The notes under the pieces: model-generated
Told to the model about the DNA's origin: nothing
The model's input: the letters and a program-made list of their open reading frames with translations, nothing else
Database searches by the model: none
Position numbers and translations under genes: made by a program
Shown here: positions 42,522-55,000 of the stretch, piece after piece
How the letters are laid out: every line of letters starts with the position of its first letter
How positions within the stretch are numbered: the stretch's first letter is position 1
Source: Protea cynaroides
Taxonomy: Eukaryota; Streptophyta; Magnoliopsida; Proteales; Proteaceae
Reading direction: 5' to 3'
DNA length: 64,000 bases
Assembly (NCBI GenBank): GCA_028583415.1
Contig: CM053275.1
Location: 82,975,769 to 83,039,768 of the forward strand

Positions 42522-43797
42522 TCAAAACAAGCTACGAACAAGGATGCCTTCAAAGGTAATGCCAGGCCCAAAAGCCAAGACAAGCCCCCATTCTTTCCCA
42601 CCCTCTCTCTTCATTTCTTCCCTCATGTAATTCATAACATAGAAGATGGTGTTGCTGCTCACATTCCCATAATCCATCAATGCCCTCCTACTGCATTGCA
42701 GCTTCTCAGGTTTCAAGTTGAGATTACTCTCTAGTCGGTTTAGTATTGCAGGACCCCCTGGATGAACAGCCCAGAACAAATCATTGTAATCCTTCAAATC
42801 TGTTTTCTCCATAAGCATCTTGCAGAACTCCTCAATGTTGTCTTCAATCTTCTGGGGTAGATCTCTTCCTAGTTTGAAATTTATGCCTTCTTCAGTCAGA
42901 CAACCATCAATTATGTTGTGTGTACCAGGCAAGAACTGTTGCACTGCATTGTGTAACTCCATGAATGGAAATTCTATGTTGCTCAATGGGTCAGTCCCTA
43001 TGATGACTGCTGCAGCACCATCACCAAAAAGTGCAGCACCCACAAGATCATAGGGTCTTGCCATGCTAGGTGGACGGTACCCCAATATGGTAGTCTCTGA
43101 TGTTGTTAGCAGAACACGACTCCCTGGATTGTTCTCTGCAATATCCTTGGCAACACGAAGGCCAGTGACACCTCCATAGCAGCCAAGAAAGTATAACATT
43201 ACACGCCCTACATCTTTTCTCAGGCCAAGTTGGCTAGCTAGGTAAAGGTCTCCTCCAGGCAACCTTATTTCGCTTGATGATACATAGATGACATGGGTGA
43301 TGTCTCCTACTGGCCTCCCCCATTCCTTGATGCAAGCAAGACTTGCTTCCTTGGCCATCTCTAGTACTGCTGGGTTTGCTATCTCAAGCCTTTGTTGAAT
43401 AGTTGGTGAGCCTTCTGTTGTTAATTCAGGGTACTTGTCTAAGATCTCCTTAGACATGACAGTGTACCTTGTCTTCACAGTAGTGGTCTTGCCTGATAAA
43501 CCAACAGAAACATTAGTGTTTACACACTATAGAAGTAGATACAGTTCATAAATATTACATGTATAGTAGTGAAAGTTGCTTACACAGACGCTCTAACTTC
43601 TCCTTCATGACTAAGTCCTGACATTTTGTGTCTCGTAAGTAGCCTTCAACCAAGTATTCCTGAGGGATGAGTTGGTGAGGAAATGCCTTACCAAGTGCTA
43701 ATACAGTGGCCTTTCCTGGTGTGTAAATGCGCCTCCCAGGCATGCAAGTGTGGCTTTCGCAACGGTTAGCATCACTGTTGAGATTAGGTACTGACAT
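42522..43797 (-). CDS. LAP6: Type III polyketide synthase, LAP6/PKSA-type
   Basis: Two exons (43797-43584 and 43492-42522) joined across a 91-bp intron that splits a Cys codon (T/GC), the conserved intron position of the chalcone synthase family. The product is 394 aa. The triad is visible: Cys176 in FLGCYGG, His315 in AVHPGGP, Asn348 in DYGNVSSNT; the GPG loop AFGPGITFEG is near residue 380. YFLGCYGGVTGLRVAKD and NPGSRVLLTTSETTILG fit LAP6/PKSA rather than chalcone synthase or LAP5/PKSB. The family condenses long-chain hydroxy-acyl-CoA with malonyl-CoA to alpha-pyrones in tapetal cells, with ACOS5, CYP703/704 and TKPR1, giving sporopollenin precursors. No targeting peptide is seen, as expected. 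All key residues are intact, so it is probably functional. The start ATG fits the family N-terminus. Confidence 0.93.
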
Positions 43798-43856
43798 CTT
43801 TCCACAGATTAGCTAGAAGAAGATTTGATTGTGTTAAGTCTGTAAGATTTGTGCTC

Positions 43857-43864
43857 TCTTATAT
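43857..43864 (-). promoter_or_regulatory. Probable TATA box of the polyketide synthase gene
   Basis: AATATAAG on the minus strand, about 60 bp upstream of the start codon. The spacing suggests a very short 5'UTR. This is the only TATA-like motif close by. Confidence 0.5.
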
Positions 43865-44016
43865 TCCGAGTTTGTCGAACTCTGTTTGGTCTGAACTTCC
43901 TTGAGGCAAGAGTAGCATGACCTACAAGAAATGCCTAGTTTATTACGACCTGGTAGGTAAAGAGTTGGTGGGATTTTGGAAGCATGGAAAAGGGAGAGAG
44001 AGAGAGAGAGAGAGAG

Positions 44017-44064
44017 AGCAACTTTTAACTTACCATCATGAGCAACTTTTAACTTACCATCATT
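44017..44064. repeat. 24-bp tandem duplication next to (GA)n, upstream of PKS
   Basis: AGCAACTTTTAACTTACC... is repeated exactly twice (44017-44040, 44041-44064), directly after a (GA)n run at 43993-44018 and about 220-270 bp upstream of the start codon. It may add duplicated regulatory sites. Confidence 0.85.
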
Positions 44065-44879
44065 CCCCTCACTTGAACAGTTGGACAACTTGATGTTTGC
44101 CAGGAGTCTCAAGATACTTGCAAATCTAAATGGGTGTCAATCATGTGAGACAACCATCGCATGATGCCATTTTTTTCTCTTCCTGAGGTGGGTAGATAAG
44201 AGACAGAAAGTGGCTAGAGCAATATCAATTCTTAATGCCATCCGAGTGATTCAAATGATCCAATAGGAAAGCCAAACCTATGGCCTTTAATTCAAGTGTG
44301 GGTTTTTCGATCATAGCTATTGCGAGGAAAGTGAGAGGCGATTCACCCTCCTCTTTGGGAATATCAAGAAAATCATGTTTATTGGAGTCACCACCTAGAT
44401 TACGGTCTAAGACCTCTAAAAAATGTAGTCTCACCGTAAGGTAAGACTTGTATTGACTCGTAACCCATAAGATCGATTCATTGGTCTGCATGAAATCGGA
44501 CAAGTATTCAAGGTATGATTTTGGGAAGGTGTTAGATACCCAAACCGTTCGATCAAGATCGGCCTCCTAAACTTTCCTTAGACTCTAATTCTGATTGTGT
44601 TTGGTCAACTGAATGACTAGGGTTCATGGGGGAAGTCCTAAACTAAGTTGATAAATTCTTCTAACCTAGGGTTCAACCAAACATATTTTGAAGTAAATAA
44701 ACAAGTAATATTGTACAACGGACCGGACCAAATGATGGTTAGGTCTTGGACCGAATTTGAGAATATTCTCAAATTGCCTATGTATCCCTTAAGAGTTTGT
44801 CTCTTGAGAATCAGGTCCAAACATGACAATAGCAGGCAGATCGAATATGGCAGTAGCAAGCAGATTAAATATGACAGTA

Positions 44880-45165
44880 TGCACAAATGTAACAGTGTAA
44901 AAAAGCCAAGCATGGTAACATGTGAGTGAGCATTCCAAAATAGACAAATGAGCAACATGTGAATGAGCATTCCAAACATAGCAACGGACACGTGAGCATC
45001 TAAATATAGCAATATGTGAGTGAGCATTCCAAAACAAGTATGTGAGCATCTAAGACATAGCAAGCATGTGAGCATTATTTATCCAAAAAAAAAAAGCACG
45101 TGGGCATTCCAAAACAGGCATGTGTATGATCATTCCAAAATAAGCAGATATGTGAGTGTGTAAGT
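44880..45165. repeat. Irregular minisatellite (GTGAGCATTCCAAA type)
   Basis: Variants of TGTGAGTGAGCATTCCAAA recur about eight times with units of 25-40 bp, inside the long LTR. Confidence 0.75.
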
Positions 45166-45304
45166 TGCAAATAGGACGGTGATGATGATTAAATGGTGGT
45201 GATGATGATTGGATGATGTATATGATGATCAGAATATGTAATGGGCAGATCAGATGGTGTAGATGATGATCAGATGATATGATGGGAAGATCAATGGTGC
45301 GGAT

Positions 45305-45634
45305 GATGATCAAACGGTATAGATCAAAGACGAAGATGATCGGATGGTGTAAACCAAAGATGGTGATAATCGGATGGTGTAAACCAAAGATGGTGATAAT
45401 CAGATGGTGTAGATCAAAGGTGGTGTTGATCGAATGGTGTAGATCAAAGATGGGGATGATCGGATGGTGTAGATTGAAGATGAAGATGATCGGATGGTGT
45501 ATATCAAATATGGGGATGATCGGATGGTGTAGATCAAAGATGAAGATGATCGGATGGTGTACATCAAAGGTGATGATGATTGGATGGTTTAGATCAAAGA
45601 TGAAGATGATCGGATGGTGTAGATCAAAGGTAGT
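45305..45634 (+). repeat. 30-bp minisatellite, 11 units
   Basis: Eleven units of 30 bp with the core GATGATCGGATGGTGTAGAT, differing by a few bases. Because 30 is a multiple of three, the array stays open as a 10-residue repeat (MIGWCRSK...) in a frame of 133 codons (45279-45680). That frame is a by-product of the period, with no sign of being a gene. Looser GATCAGATGGT repeats continue to about 45990. Confidence 0.9.
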
Positions 45635-46638
45635 GATGATCGGATGGATGGGATGGTGTGGTGGTGATCAGATAGTGTGATGGTGTGATGGTGATCAGAT
45701 AGTGTGATGGTGTGATGGTGATCAGATGGTATGATGATCTAATCAGATGGTGTGGTGATCAGATCAAAGGGGTGATGGTGGATCACATGGCGTGATGGTC
45801 AGATCGGATGATATGATGGTGGATCAGATGGTGTGATGGTCAAATCAGATGGTATGGTAGGAAGATTAGTGGTTGAGATGTGAATCATGTGATGATGGGA
45901 TCAGGTGGTTGTGATGTGAATCATGTGATGATGATGGGATCAAGTGGTTGTGGTGTAAATCATGTGAGGTGTATGTAGTGGATTGATAAGGATGCATGGG
46001 ATCAAGTAGCTTGCAGGGTTGTGCATGTGAGGTATGCAGTGGATTGATAAGGATGCATGGAATCAAGGTGATGTTGGGGTATGCATGAGACCAAAGGTTT
46101 CACGTATGCATGGGACCATGTGGGTATTGTAGGCTTGGTGATAGGTAATAATATTGGTTTGAATCGGTAGGTAATGAGATGGGTTTGGTGATTTGGTGGT
46201 GTCAGTTGGTGATAAGCTAGGAGGTTGGTTGCATAGAGCAGGCGCAGCAGATTTGGTGGTAGCAGCAAGGTAAATTGCAAGGTCAAAACCTTACCTCTTT
46301 CTCTCTTCTTCTTCTCCCGATCTTCTTCTTCCCAGCTTCTTTTCTCTCTCCGTTCTTCATTTTCTGGTCCCTTTTCTCTCTCCCTTCTCAATGGCCCTGC
46401 AGCAAAACCTCCTCTTTTGGTAGGATCCTTTCCCTCTCTATGTAGCAGGGGGAGGGGGTGATGTTGTCAAATATATATTCAAATCTGATAAAAGAGAACA
46501 AAACTATACTTTTATAGTGCCAGGTATAACAAAATACAAAACTAAGAATAAAATTACAAGGACCTACATACAGGAAAACTGTTTACAGTTTACTACAACA
46601 AGATGCACGTGTCAGATACACGTTAATAGATGTGTGTC

Positions 46639-46780
46639 AAGTTGTGATGATTGGAGAGGGGCTGGTTGGGTGGAATAGATAAGGAAGGTCCTGGTTTTTT
46701 TCTCGGTTCAAGTTGTGATGATTGGAGAGGGGCTGGTTGGGTGGAATAGATAGGGAAGGTCCTGGTTTTTTTTCTCGGTT
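46639..46780. repeat. 71-bp tandem duplication
   Basis: Units 46639-46709 and 46710-46780 begin AAGTTGTGATGATTGGAGAG and are nearly identical. They lie inside the long LTR. Confidence 0.85.
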
Positions 46781-47122
46781 TGCAGCAAGCATGTGATGGC
46801 TTAAGTCATGGTCCTTTGCATGGGTTTTCAACCACTGAGGTTATAGGTGGCAGCAAGTGGGAGTTTAGTGTGAGGTGTCGATGGAGGGAGGAGTGGGTTG
46901 GTGATGGCATGGGTTGCAGGTGGCTTACTGAGGGATGGAGCTTGGGTATGGTGAAGTGTGCCGGTGGATGGGCATGGGTCTCCGCTAAGGTGGGTGGCTC
47001 AAGGAGGAGCATGGACCTAGGTGAGTGGAGTTAAGTGGTGATGGTGTTGGTTTAATGGTGGCATGGGTTTAATGGTATGGGCATGTAAGGTGGGGTAATG
47101 AGTTGTCCTGATGGGGGGCTGG

Positions 47123-47124
<2 letters not shown>

Positions 47125-47165
<41 letters not shown>

Positions 47166-47179
47166 TTCTCCCTCTCTAG

Positions 47180-47242
<63 letters not shown>
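47125..47242. repeat. Compound (CT)n - (AT)n microsatellite
   Basis: (CT)n at 47125-47162, then (TA)n at 47183-47242, separated by 20 bp. Confidence 0.95.
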
Positions 47243-47243
<1 letters not shown>

Positions 47244-48316
47244 CTGAACTGATTTGGTTCAGACTGGTTTGGGCTGGGTCAGGTTAAACTGGTCGAGGTT
47301 GACTATGTTAGATTGACTTGGGTTGAGCTGGGTCGGGCTTAATTGGCTTTCATTCTCTCTTTTTATCATTTTCTTTCATGAGCCAATATCGGCTTGCAAC
47401 TCTGCATGGTATTCTTCGGCAACCTTTGTCTAAGATTTTCCACGTCCACTTTGAAGACGACTGAAAATAGAGAATAACGACGTTTGAATCACCTGATTTG
47501 AACGTCAGATGACCAAGTTATGAATAACTAAAGTTTAAATGGGCATATGCAACTCTAGGAACTTTCGACTGCCTTTATCCCGGATTTTCCACTTCCACTT
47601 TGAAAAAGACTAAGAATTGAACACACTGGCCCTTGAATCGCCTGATTTGGACGTCGAATGACCATGATATAATGACTTGAAGTTCAATCGATCTAATTTA
47701 CGATAATTCACTCAATAAAACCTCAATGTATGATAATTTGTATAAAAATCCTTGGAATATTTATGCACATTTCAATCCGATTAAAATTGTGATATCTTCT
47801 CCGTCTGACATCAAAATTGAGTGATTCTAGTCTCATTTCGAAGATGATTCCATGATCTACGCATCCATGTATGTTACAGCCCATGACCTTGCTTTGGGGC
47901 CCTTCAAAATCAGCCTTGAAGTAGCCAATAAAAATGAAAACCTTGAATTGAGACCCACAACTTTTCGAATGTGTTCACCTAGACTCCTGTATATTGGAAG
48001 ACACTTTGGCTCGACTCAAAACACCATAGAGAGTACACAAGGACTAATCGACTGTCGATTTTAGAGAGTTTCACTTACCTCCCCTGTACTTTCTTTATTT
48101 CCCACTTACCTCCCATGAACTTTTCCCACTTCACACACTTCCCTTCTTTTTTATATCTACACACCAAAAAGACTCAAGTTGGTTGGGGATGAAAAAAATG
48201 AGGTGATTACAGCTATCAGAGTTCATGATCATAAAAATCAAATGTAAAATAGAAATAAAGAGAACTACTTAAACTAAGAGCTTAGAGCTGATGTATGAAA
48301 TTGGCAAAATTGGCAG

Positions 48317-48422
48317 TTACACATAAACATATAACTATGTCCATTATCACTCCTATACTCTTCCAGAACTTACACATAAACATATATTTATGTCCATTAT
48401 CACTCCTATACTCTTCCAGAAC
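48317..48422. repeat. 53-bp tandem duplication downstream of the CHR10-like gene
   Basis: Units 48317-48369 and 48370-48422 begin TTACACATAAACATATA and differ by two bases. They lie about 350-460 bp downstream of the stop codon, possibly in the 3'UTR or just beyond it. Confidence 0.85.
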
Positions 48423-48775
48423 TCCACCCAGATGCTTGCGTAAGTGGAAAAGAGACGGTGCACACCAATGGATTGGTATAAAAAAAGGGATAATTTTCAT
48501 TAAGGATAGTTAGCCTCAGGCACACCATACTTTTACCTTCACTATCTTCATTCTCCAACATATGACCGGAGACTAAAACAAACAATATCAATCGATTACA
48601 GGATACAACACATCTGCATACTAAACTTTTCTATGTACATCACATGGATAAGGTCTAAGAGTACACCAAAGCTTGAAAATACACTTTCTATCACCATAAA
48701 CATATGCATTGCACCCTTCCAAATCGGATAATCACATGAAAGATGATCATCTCATGTAGATAATTGTCTATAAAT

Positions 48776-49053
48776 TCAAGATGATCGCCGGAAATAATAC
48801 CTGCAAAACAGTAAAACAGGAATCACATGCAAGCAATCGGTTTGATTAAATGTCTGTGTGGGTGTGTAAAAAATGTCTCCTTGTTGGGGGGGGGGGGGTG
48901 TGTGTGTGCGAGAGAGAGAGAGAGAGAGAGAGAGGTACACAAAAATTTTAATGCCGTATATGGATGCATATTTCCGCAAGAGGCGTTCCATGGTGTACCA
49001 TTGTGAACGATCTGATCCATCTTGATACCCGATTCGTGGCATATGGATTGAAG
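48776..49053 (-). CDS. CHR10: CHR10-like last two exons
   Basis: 49053-48939 gives SIHMPRIGYQDGSDRSQWY and LLRKYASIYGIKIF; the donor GTACC abuts a compound microsatellite. 48800-48776 completes VYYFRRSS and the stop. The 138-bp intron between them is mostly simple repeat. Confidence 0.88.
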
Positions 49054-52000
49054 CTTTATTGAAAAACAAGATGGAAATATATTAGTTACAAAAGCACATT
49101 GTAAGAAACACATACATTTTCAGCACCCAAAAGGAACATGTACATTACTTCAAAAAAAATACTAGAATTACCAATATTCAACTCAGTTCAAAAAATTCGT
49201 GGGGATTGATATCCCACAATTAGAGCTTATGACATTAGGTAAATCATCTTCATATCATTTTATTCATCAAAGCTGAAGAACAGTTAACTACATCTGTTTA
49301 GGGTACCAAACTTGAGTTACTCAGGTTTAGACACACACATTAAATGAAGGTGAAACTTGAGGGGTGAAACTTGAGGGTGCAGAAGGTGACTCCATAAGTA
49401 TTGATTTACTTCCTATAATGTTGGAAATGAGGGTTCAGATCCAATGCTTCATTTCACCAATTGATGGTGTCTGGAAGGAGGAACATATGCCATGTGACAG
49501 GTTGAATACATTCTGGTTTGGTAAAAGACAGCAAATTCAATTTTGATAAATTTGCAATTCACCTTGAAAGTATTTAAATATGTAAATCCTTGAAGATTGG
49601 TTTTGTGTGGTGGAATTTTCTTCTCATGGGAGATGCTTTTATTCATATGTTCTTGTTTATGTATATTTCCAGTTCAATGCCAAAACTGCTCAGTAGTTTA
49701 AATCAATAGATTAATCTTTTTTATGAGGAAAAAAAAAAGTACCTCTTAGATTTTCACAAATTTTTTTTATTTTTAATTTAACTGTGTAAAATTAATTGAT
49801 GTTATTATATGACATATGCCACTTGATATCACACCAACAAATATATATACAAAATTGACACCAAATAGGACTTAGATACGATATGAAATCAAATCTTTGG
49901 AACAGCTGCCATGGAACCCCATAATCAATGTTTACTACATTGTTTTAAGTTTTGGCTCGCCTAGTTTGGACAGGGTTCGACTTCTTTACCTTATTAACAG
50001 GATAGGATCAAGACAAAAGGATTCCTAGTCAACTAATTAGGAAGATATCAAAACTTTCAGCAATTTCAGAATGTCACAAGTACCAGAATTCTGAGAAGCT
50101 GAAAAAGATGCCTTCGATAGACATTTTTCCAGGTCAGGAATAGAGATATTGCTGCGGGGCACTTTACGCTTAGGATTATATGATTGTGTGACAGCTAAAG
50201 CCACCCACTGAGGAATGTTTGCATCTGCTTTGTCTTCATCAAGATATTCTGCATGAGAACAATTAGAGTTTATTAAAGGCAAAGTCAAATATCGATACCA
50301 GATTAAGAGATCGATGAAACACAGAACATATCGAATTTAGTTTTTCACTCTAGACCATAAATTTTGTGGGTTAGGATATCTGAAAGTACTATTAACCTGC
50401 AGAACTTCATTGGATATTGTTAGCGTTATCAAGATTGAGGTACAGCTCATAGCGATATCGTTATGAGCTGTAGATCTGGTTTTTTATATATTTGGTTATT
50501 CCTTGTATGCTATTAGATAGTTTCCTTTGTTAGAATGTCTTGTTAGGAAACTATCTTACAATTTATTTTGTTTCCATATTGTAAACACCATTATAAATAC
50601 AAGGAGTAAGGAGGGACGAGAACAACGTCCATTGACTCTTCTCCCTTTGAGTTGATTTCTGTCTATTCTTTCTTTTCTTCTCTTCTCTTGTCTCACGACT
50701 TCAGTTTCTGGTTATTATTTGTTCTCAAGTTGCTACATGGTATCAAAGCGTATCCTAATCTAAGTTGGGATTCTCCATACCTGCGGTTTTGATAGGCTCT
50801 TCTTCCTCTTCCCTTCTCTGATTATCTTTTGGTCGCAGCAACCATATGCTGTCTATGGAGGAAAATTAATCCTCCCTGAATGCTTCTAGGTGTGCACCTG
50901 ATTCTGCCGCTGAGTGAAAAGTTTGAGCGATCTTCTTCTTGATGACAATCTACTGTTATTTGTCATATTAATTGAAATCAACGACTGCTCTTATCTGCCG
51001 AAGAAGAAAATAACTTCACGACCTCTGTTTTTGAATCTGTCTTCCGCCTCTCCTTTCTGCCCAAGGTTGAAGACGACTCATCTAAGGTTCGATTGTTCAG
51101 TCTCTGGTCTTCTCCTCCACGTCTGGTCGTCACCTCTGTTTGGTATTTCTCTGAAGTTTTTTTTTTCCTGGTATAGGGTTTTTAACTTAAGTCACGCTTT
51201 GTCTCCTCTGATTATTTTTTTTTTCCTTTCCTGAAATACCTCTGCCTTATACTTATATATCTGGTTTGTTCTTCTTCCAAATTGAGCCCGGTTATGTTAA
51301 TCTAATTTCTATTTAGTCCTGCCCTGAATCTTATCTGAAATTACAGTACTGCCATTACATATTCCTTTACTATTGTTGATTCTTATTGATTGAAATTATT
51401 AATTGAGATCAGAATTGCGGCTACTTGTCTCGGCACTGTTGATTGAAAATTTTAATGGTAGAATATAGAGATTCTTATGTGCAAATTACCTCCATCAAAT
51501 TAAAAGGAGTGTCCAATTACTTGTTATAGGCCCAAGCCGTTAAGGCTTTGTTGAGAATATTACGTATTTCATTTTTTGTCTAGATTCATTGTACTACCTG
51601 TATTGTACTATCTGTACTACCTCTTTCTTTCTTTGTATTCATTCTCACATTATAAATAAGAGGACCTCTGTCTATTACAGACAAGTCATTCCATCATTCA
51701 ACATGATATTAGAGCCAAGTTAGCTCTACCGCCAGATCCCTCCGCCACCTCACCACCGCCGCCGCCAACCTACCACCGTCGACCACCGACTTTCCTTTTT
51801 TTTTTTTTTTAGTCATTCCATTATTCAACAGGCTTATATTCATTCTAAAGGCAAACTTAAATATTTGACTGATGACCCTCCATCTGTGGATCCCAAGGAT
51901 CCTACCTCTGTAAAGAACTATGATGATTGGATGCGTGAAAATTCTTCCCTGCAAACTTGGCTATGGGGAAGCATTGATCAATCTACTGTATTCAATGTGA

Positions 52001-55000
52001 TGTTTCATGAGACTGCCAAGGGCATCTAGAATGATCTTAATGAGAGTTATGCACACAAAAAAAAATATCTCTCGGGTTTATGAGCTATATGAAAGAATCT
52101 TCAATTACTCCCTAGGCGACAAGTCCCTCAATGCCTATTACAGTGAACTCAAGGGCCTTCTTGAAGAACTTCAGGCTATTCAGCCGCTCACCATGGACCT
52201 CACCCAAATAAAAGCTCAACAGTCAGAATTTCATGTTGCTAAATTTTTAGCTGGTCTTCCACCAGAATACCAGGCTTTCAAAACTCAATTATTATCCGGT
52301 GAGAAGATTCCTACTCTAAGTGAGACATTCTTCCGTCTCCAACGGCTGATGCCTTCTAGTAGTACTACATCTCCACAAGATAATTCTGCGTTATTTGCCG
52401 GACGAGGACGAGGTTCCTTCCCTAGAGGTCGTGGCTCAGGTAGAGGCTGTGGGTCATAGGGTCGTGGCACTGAACGACCACAGATTGATAAGACTAATTG
52501 TTATTACACCCACTGCGGGAAAACGAACCATAATGTTGACAAATGTTGAGCCAAGCATGGTAAACCAAAGTGGGCTGAGGCACTGGTTACTTCTGCCACT
52601 ACAGAAGAAAGTTCGGTACCCATGACGACGACTACACCGGCTCCTCCAGTTCTTACCAGCGCTACAGTTCCTCTTGCACAACTTGATGCGTTACTTCGAC
52701 AAGTACAACAGCTTGAGTTGTAGTCCTCTCCATCCAGCTCCGCACCCTTGCCTACACAGGTACAAATGCACTACTTTCCACTACCACTCCTACTACTTGG
52801 ATACTTGATTTCGGTGCTTCGTATCATATGACTGGTGAGTCTCACAACTTTTCTTCTTTTAGAGACACTATTTCAATTATACCTGTATTTCTTGCTGATG
52901 GTTCCTCAACCCGAGCTACGGGCCAGGGAACGATCTCCATAACACCTTCTTTGTCCCTTTCCTCTATCCTTCATATTCCGAAGTTACCTCTTAATCTAAT
53001 GTCTATTAGCCAATTAACTAAATATTTACAATGTTCAGTAACCTTTTTCCCTTCATATTGTGTCTTTCAGGATCTCAGGACCAGGGAGACGATTGGTGGG
53101 GGCTTTGAGCGATCGGGGCTTTACTACTTGAACCATAATGCACCAACTGCTACAACCTCTACTGTCTCGACCCCACTTCAATGGCACCATCGCCTTGGTG
53201 ACCTACCTCTCACCAAACTGAAGACCATAATTCCTGACTCTAAGTATATCACACAACTCAATTGTGAAGCTTATGAGTTAGGAAAGGATCATAGGACTGT
53301 TTTTCCAGCTTGTCTTACACCTCGTAGCTCTTCCCCTTTTAGTTTAATTCATTCAGACATTTTGGGGGCCATGTCATGTGCCCAACAGACTTGGTTCTTG
53401 TTATTTTGTAACCTTTGTAGATGACTATTCCAGGGTAACCTGGCTCTATTTGCTTAAAGACCGATCTGAATTCCTCTCTGTTTTTAAAGGTTTTTGCAAG
53501 GAAATTCAAGTACAGTTTCATAAGCAGATTTGTGTTTTTAGGTCTGATAATGCTCTTGAATACACCCAAACTGCTATATCTGATTTTTGTTATGACAATG
53601 ATATTCTTCATCATACTAGTTGCTCTTATACCCCTCAACAAAATGGGGTCGCTGAACAAAAAAAATAGGCATTTGTTAGAAGTTGCTCGTTCACTTCTTT
53701 TTCATATGCATGTTCCGAAATATTTTTGGTGTGATGTCTTGCTTACAGCCTGTTTTCTTATTAATCGAATGCCATCATCTGTTCTTCATGGACAGGTTCC
53801 TTTCTCCATGCTTTATCCATCTGTTTTCCTTTTTCCTATTATCCCTCGCGTGTTTGGGTGTGTTTGCTTTGTTCATATTTTTCGTCTTAGTCAACCTGAT
53901 AAATTATCCCCCCGGTCTCTGAAATGCATTTTTCTTGGCTACTCCCGCACCCAGAAGGGCTACAGGTGTTATGACACAGTGACTCACCGACATTTAGTCA
54001 GTGCTGATTTTACCTTCTTTAAGGATACGGCCTATTACCCACCCCTTGCTACACCTTCACCCCCTCATGATTCCCTTGTCCCTTTATCCCTTGTTAGTCC
54101 TCCTACCGACCATCCTACCCCACCCCCTGATGAACCTCCTTCCCCCACCCCCTTACAGGTTTACCAATGACGGCCTAGGCCTGGTCCTCCTGTGGATGCT
54201 GCTTCGCCCACTGATCTACCTACTCCTGGTATTGAGGTCCCTCTTGACCTTCCTCTTGTCCTTCGCAAAGGTATGCCTTCCTCTCGCCTTTCGCAAAGGT
54301 ATGCGTTCCTCTCGCCCTTTGCTTCGGTATCCAATTGATGAGTTTGTTACTACCGCCCATCTCCCTTCCCCCTTCCATAATCTTGTGTGGTCATTGTCTA
54401 CTACGTTTGTCCCCACCACCTATGTCCAGGCTTTGTCCCACCCAAGGTGGAAGGCGGCTATGGATTCGAAGATGGATGCCTTGCTTTCCCGCTGTACTTG
54501 GAGTCTCGTTGATCTTCCACCTGATAAATCTATTGTGCGTTGTCGCTGGGTGTATACAATTAAACACAACCCTAATGGGACAGTTGACCGGCTCAAGGCT
54601 CGCTTGGTTGCAAAAGGCTTCACTTAGACTTATGGTGTTGACTACTTTGAGACCTTCTCTCCGGTTGCTCATCTCAACTCGATATGCCTCATTATCTCCT
54701 TGGCAGTTAATCATGATTGGCCTCTTTTTCAGTTGGATGTCAAAAACGCCTTTTTATATGGTGACCTATCAGAGGAGGTCTAAATGGAGCAACCTCCAGG
54801 GTATATTGCTCAAGGGGGGATGTCAACAAAAGTCTGCAAACTACATAAGGCTATTTATGGTCTCAAACAATCCTCCCGTGCCTAGTTTGAGAAGTTCAGC
54901 TCCATCATTACTCAATGTGGGTTCTCTCAGAGCTACTTTGATCATTCCATATTTGTTCAACGACGGGCTTCTAAAGTCATTATCATAGCTGTTTATGTAG

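Larger units (their letters stand above)
44321..48211 (+). mobile_element. 3.9-kb solo-LTR-like insertion between PKS and CHR10-like genes
   Basis: Starts TGCGAGGAAAG and ends GAGGTGATTACA, flanked by a perfect 5-bp TSD GCTAT (44316-44320 and 48212-48216). Its first 350 bp (GGAGTCACCACCTAG, TTTTGGGAAGGTGTTAGATA) resemble long LTRs of Ty3/gypsy elements. No gag or pol was found. It holds minisatellites, a 71-bp duplication and (CT)n and (AT)n runs. It fills nearly the whole intergenic space, ending 524 bp from the PKS start codon. Confidence 0.7.

Noticed and set aside
44638..45075. 145-codon minus-strand frame with Leu/Cys-rich repeats
   Set aside because: It covers the GTGAGCATTCC minisatellite inside the long LTR; no transmembrane gene family fits.
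45305..45634. Direct repeats resembling a CRISPR array
   Set aside because: Units are head-to-tail with no unique spacers, and the DNA is plant nuclear.
45279..45680. 133-codon frame of repeated MIGWCRSK peptides
   Set aside because: The 30-bp minisatellite period keeps it open; there is no start context, homologue or splice structure to suggest a gene.
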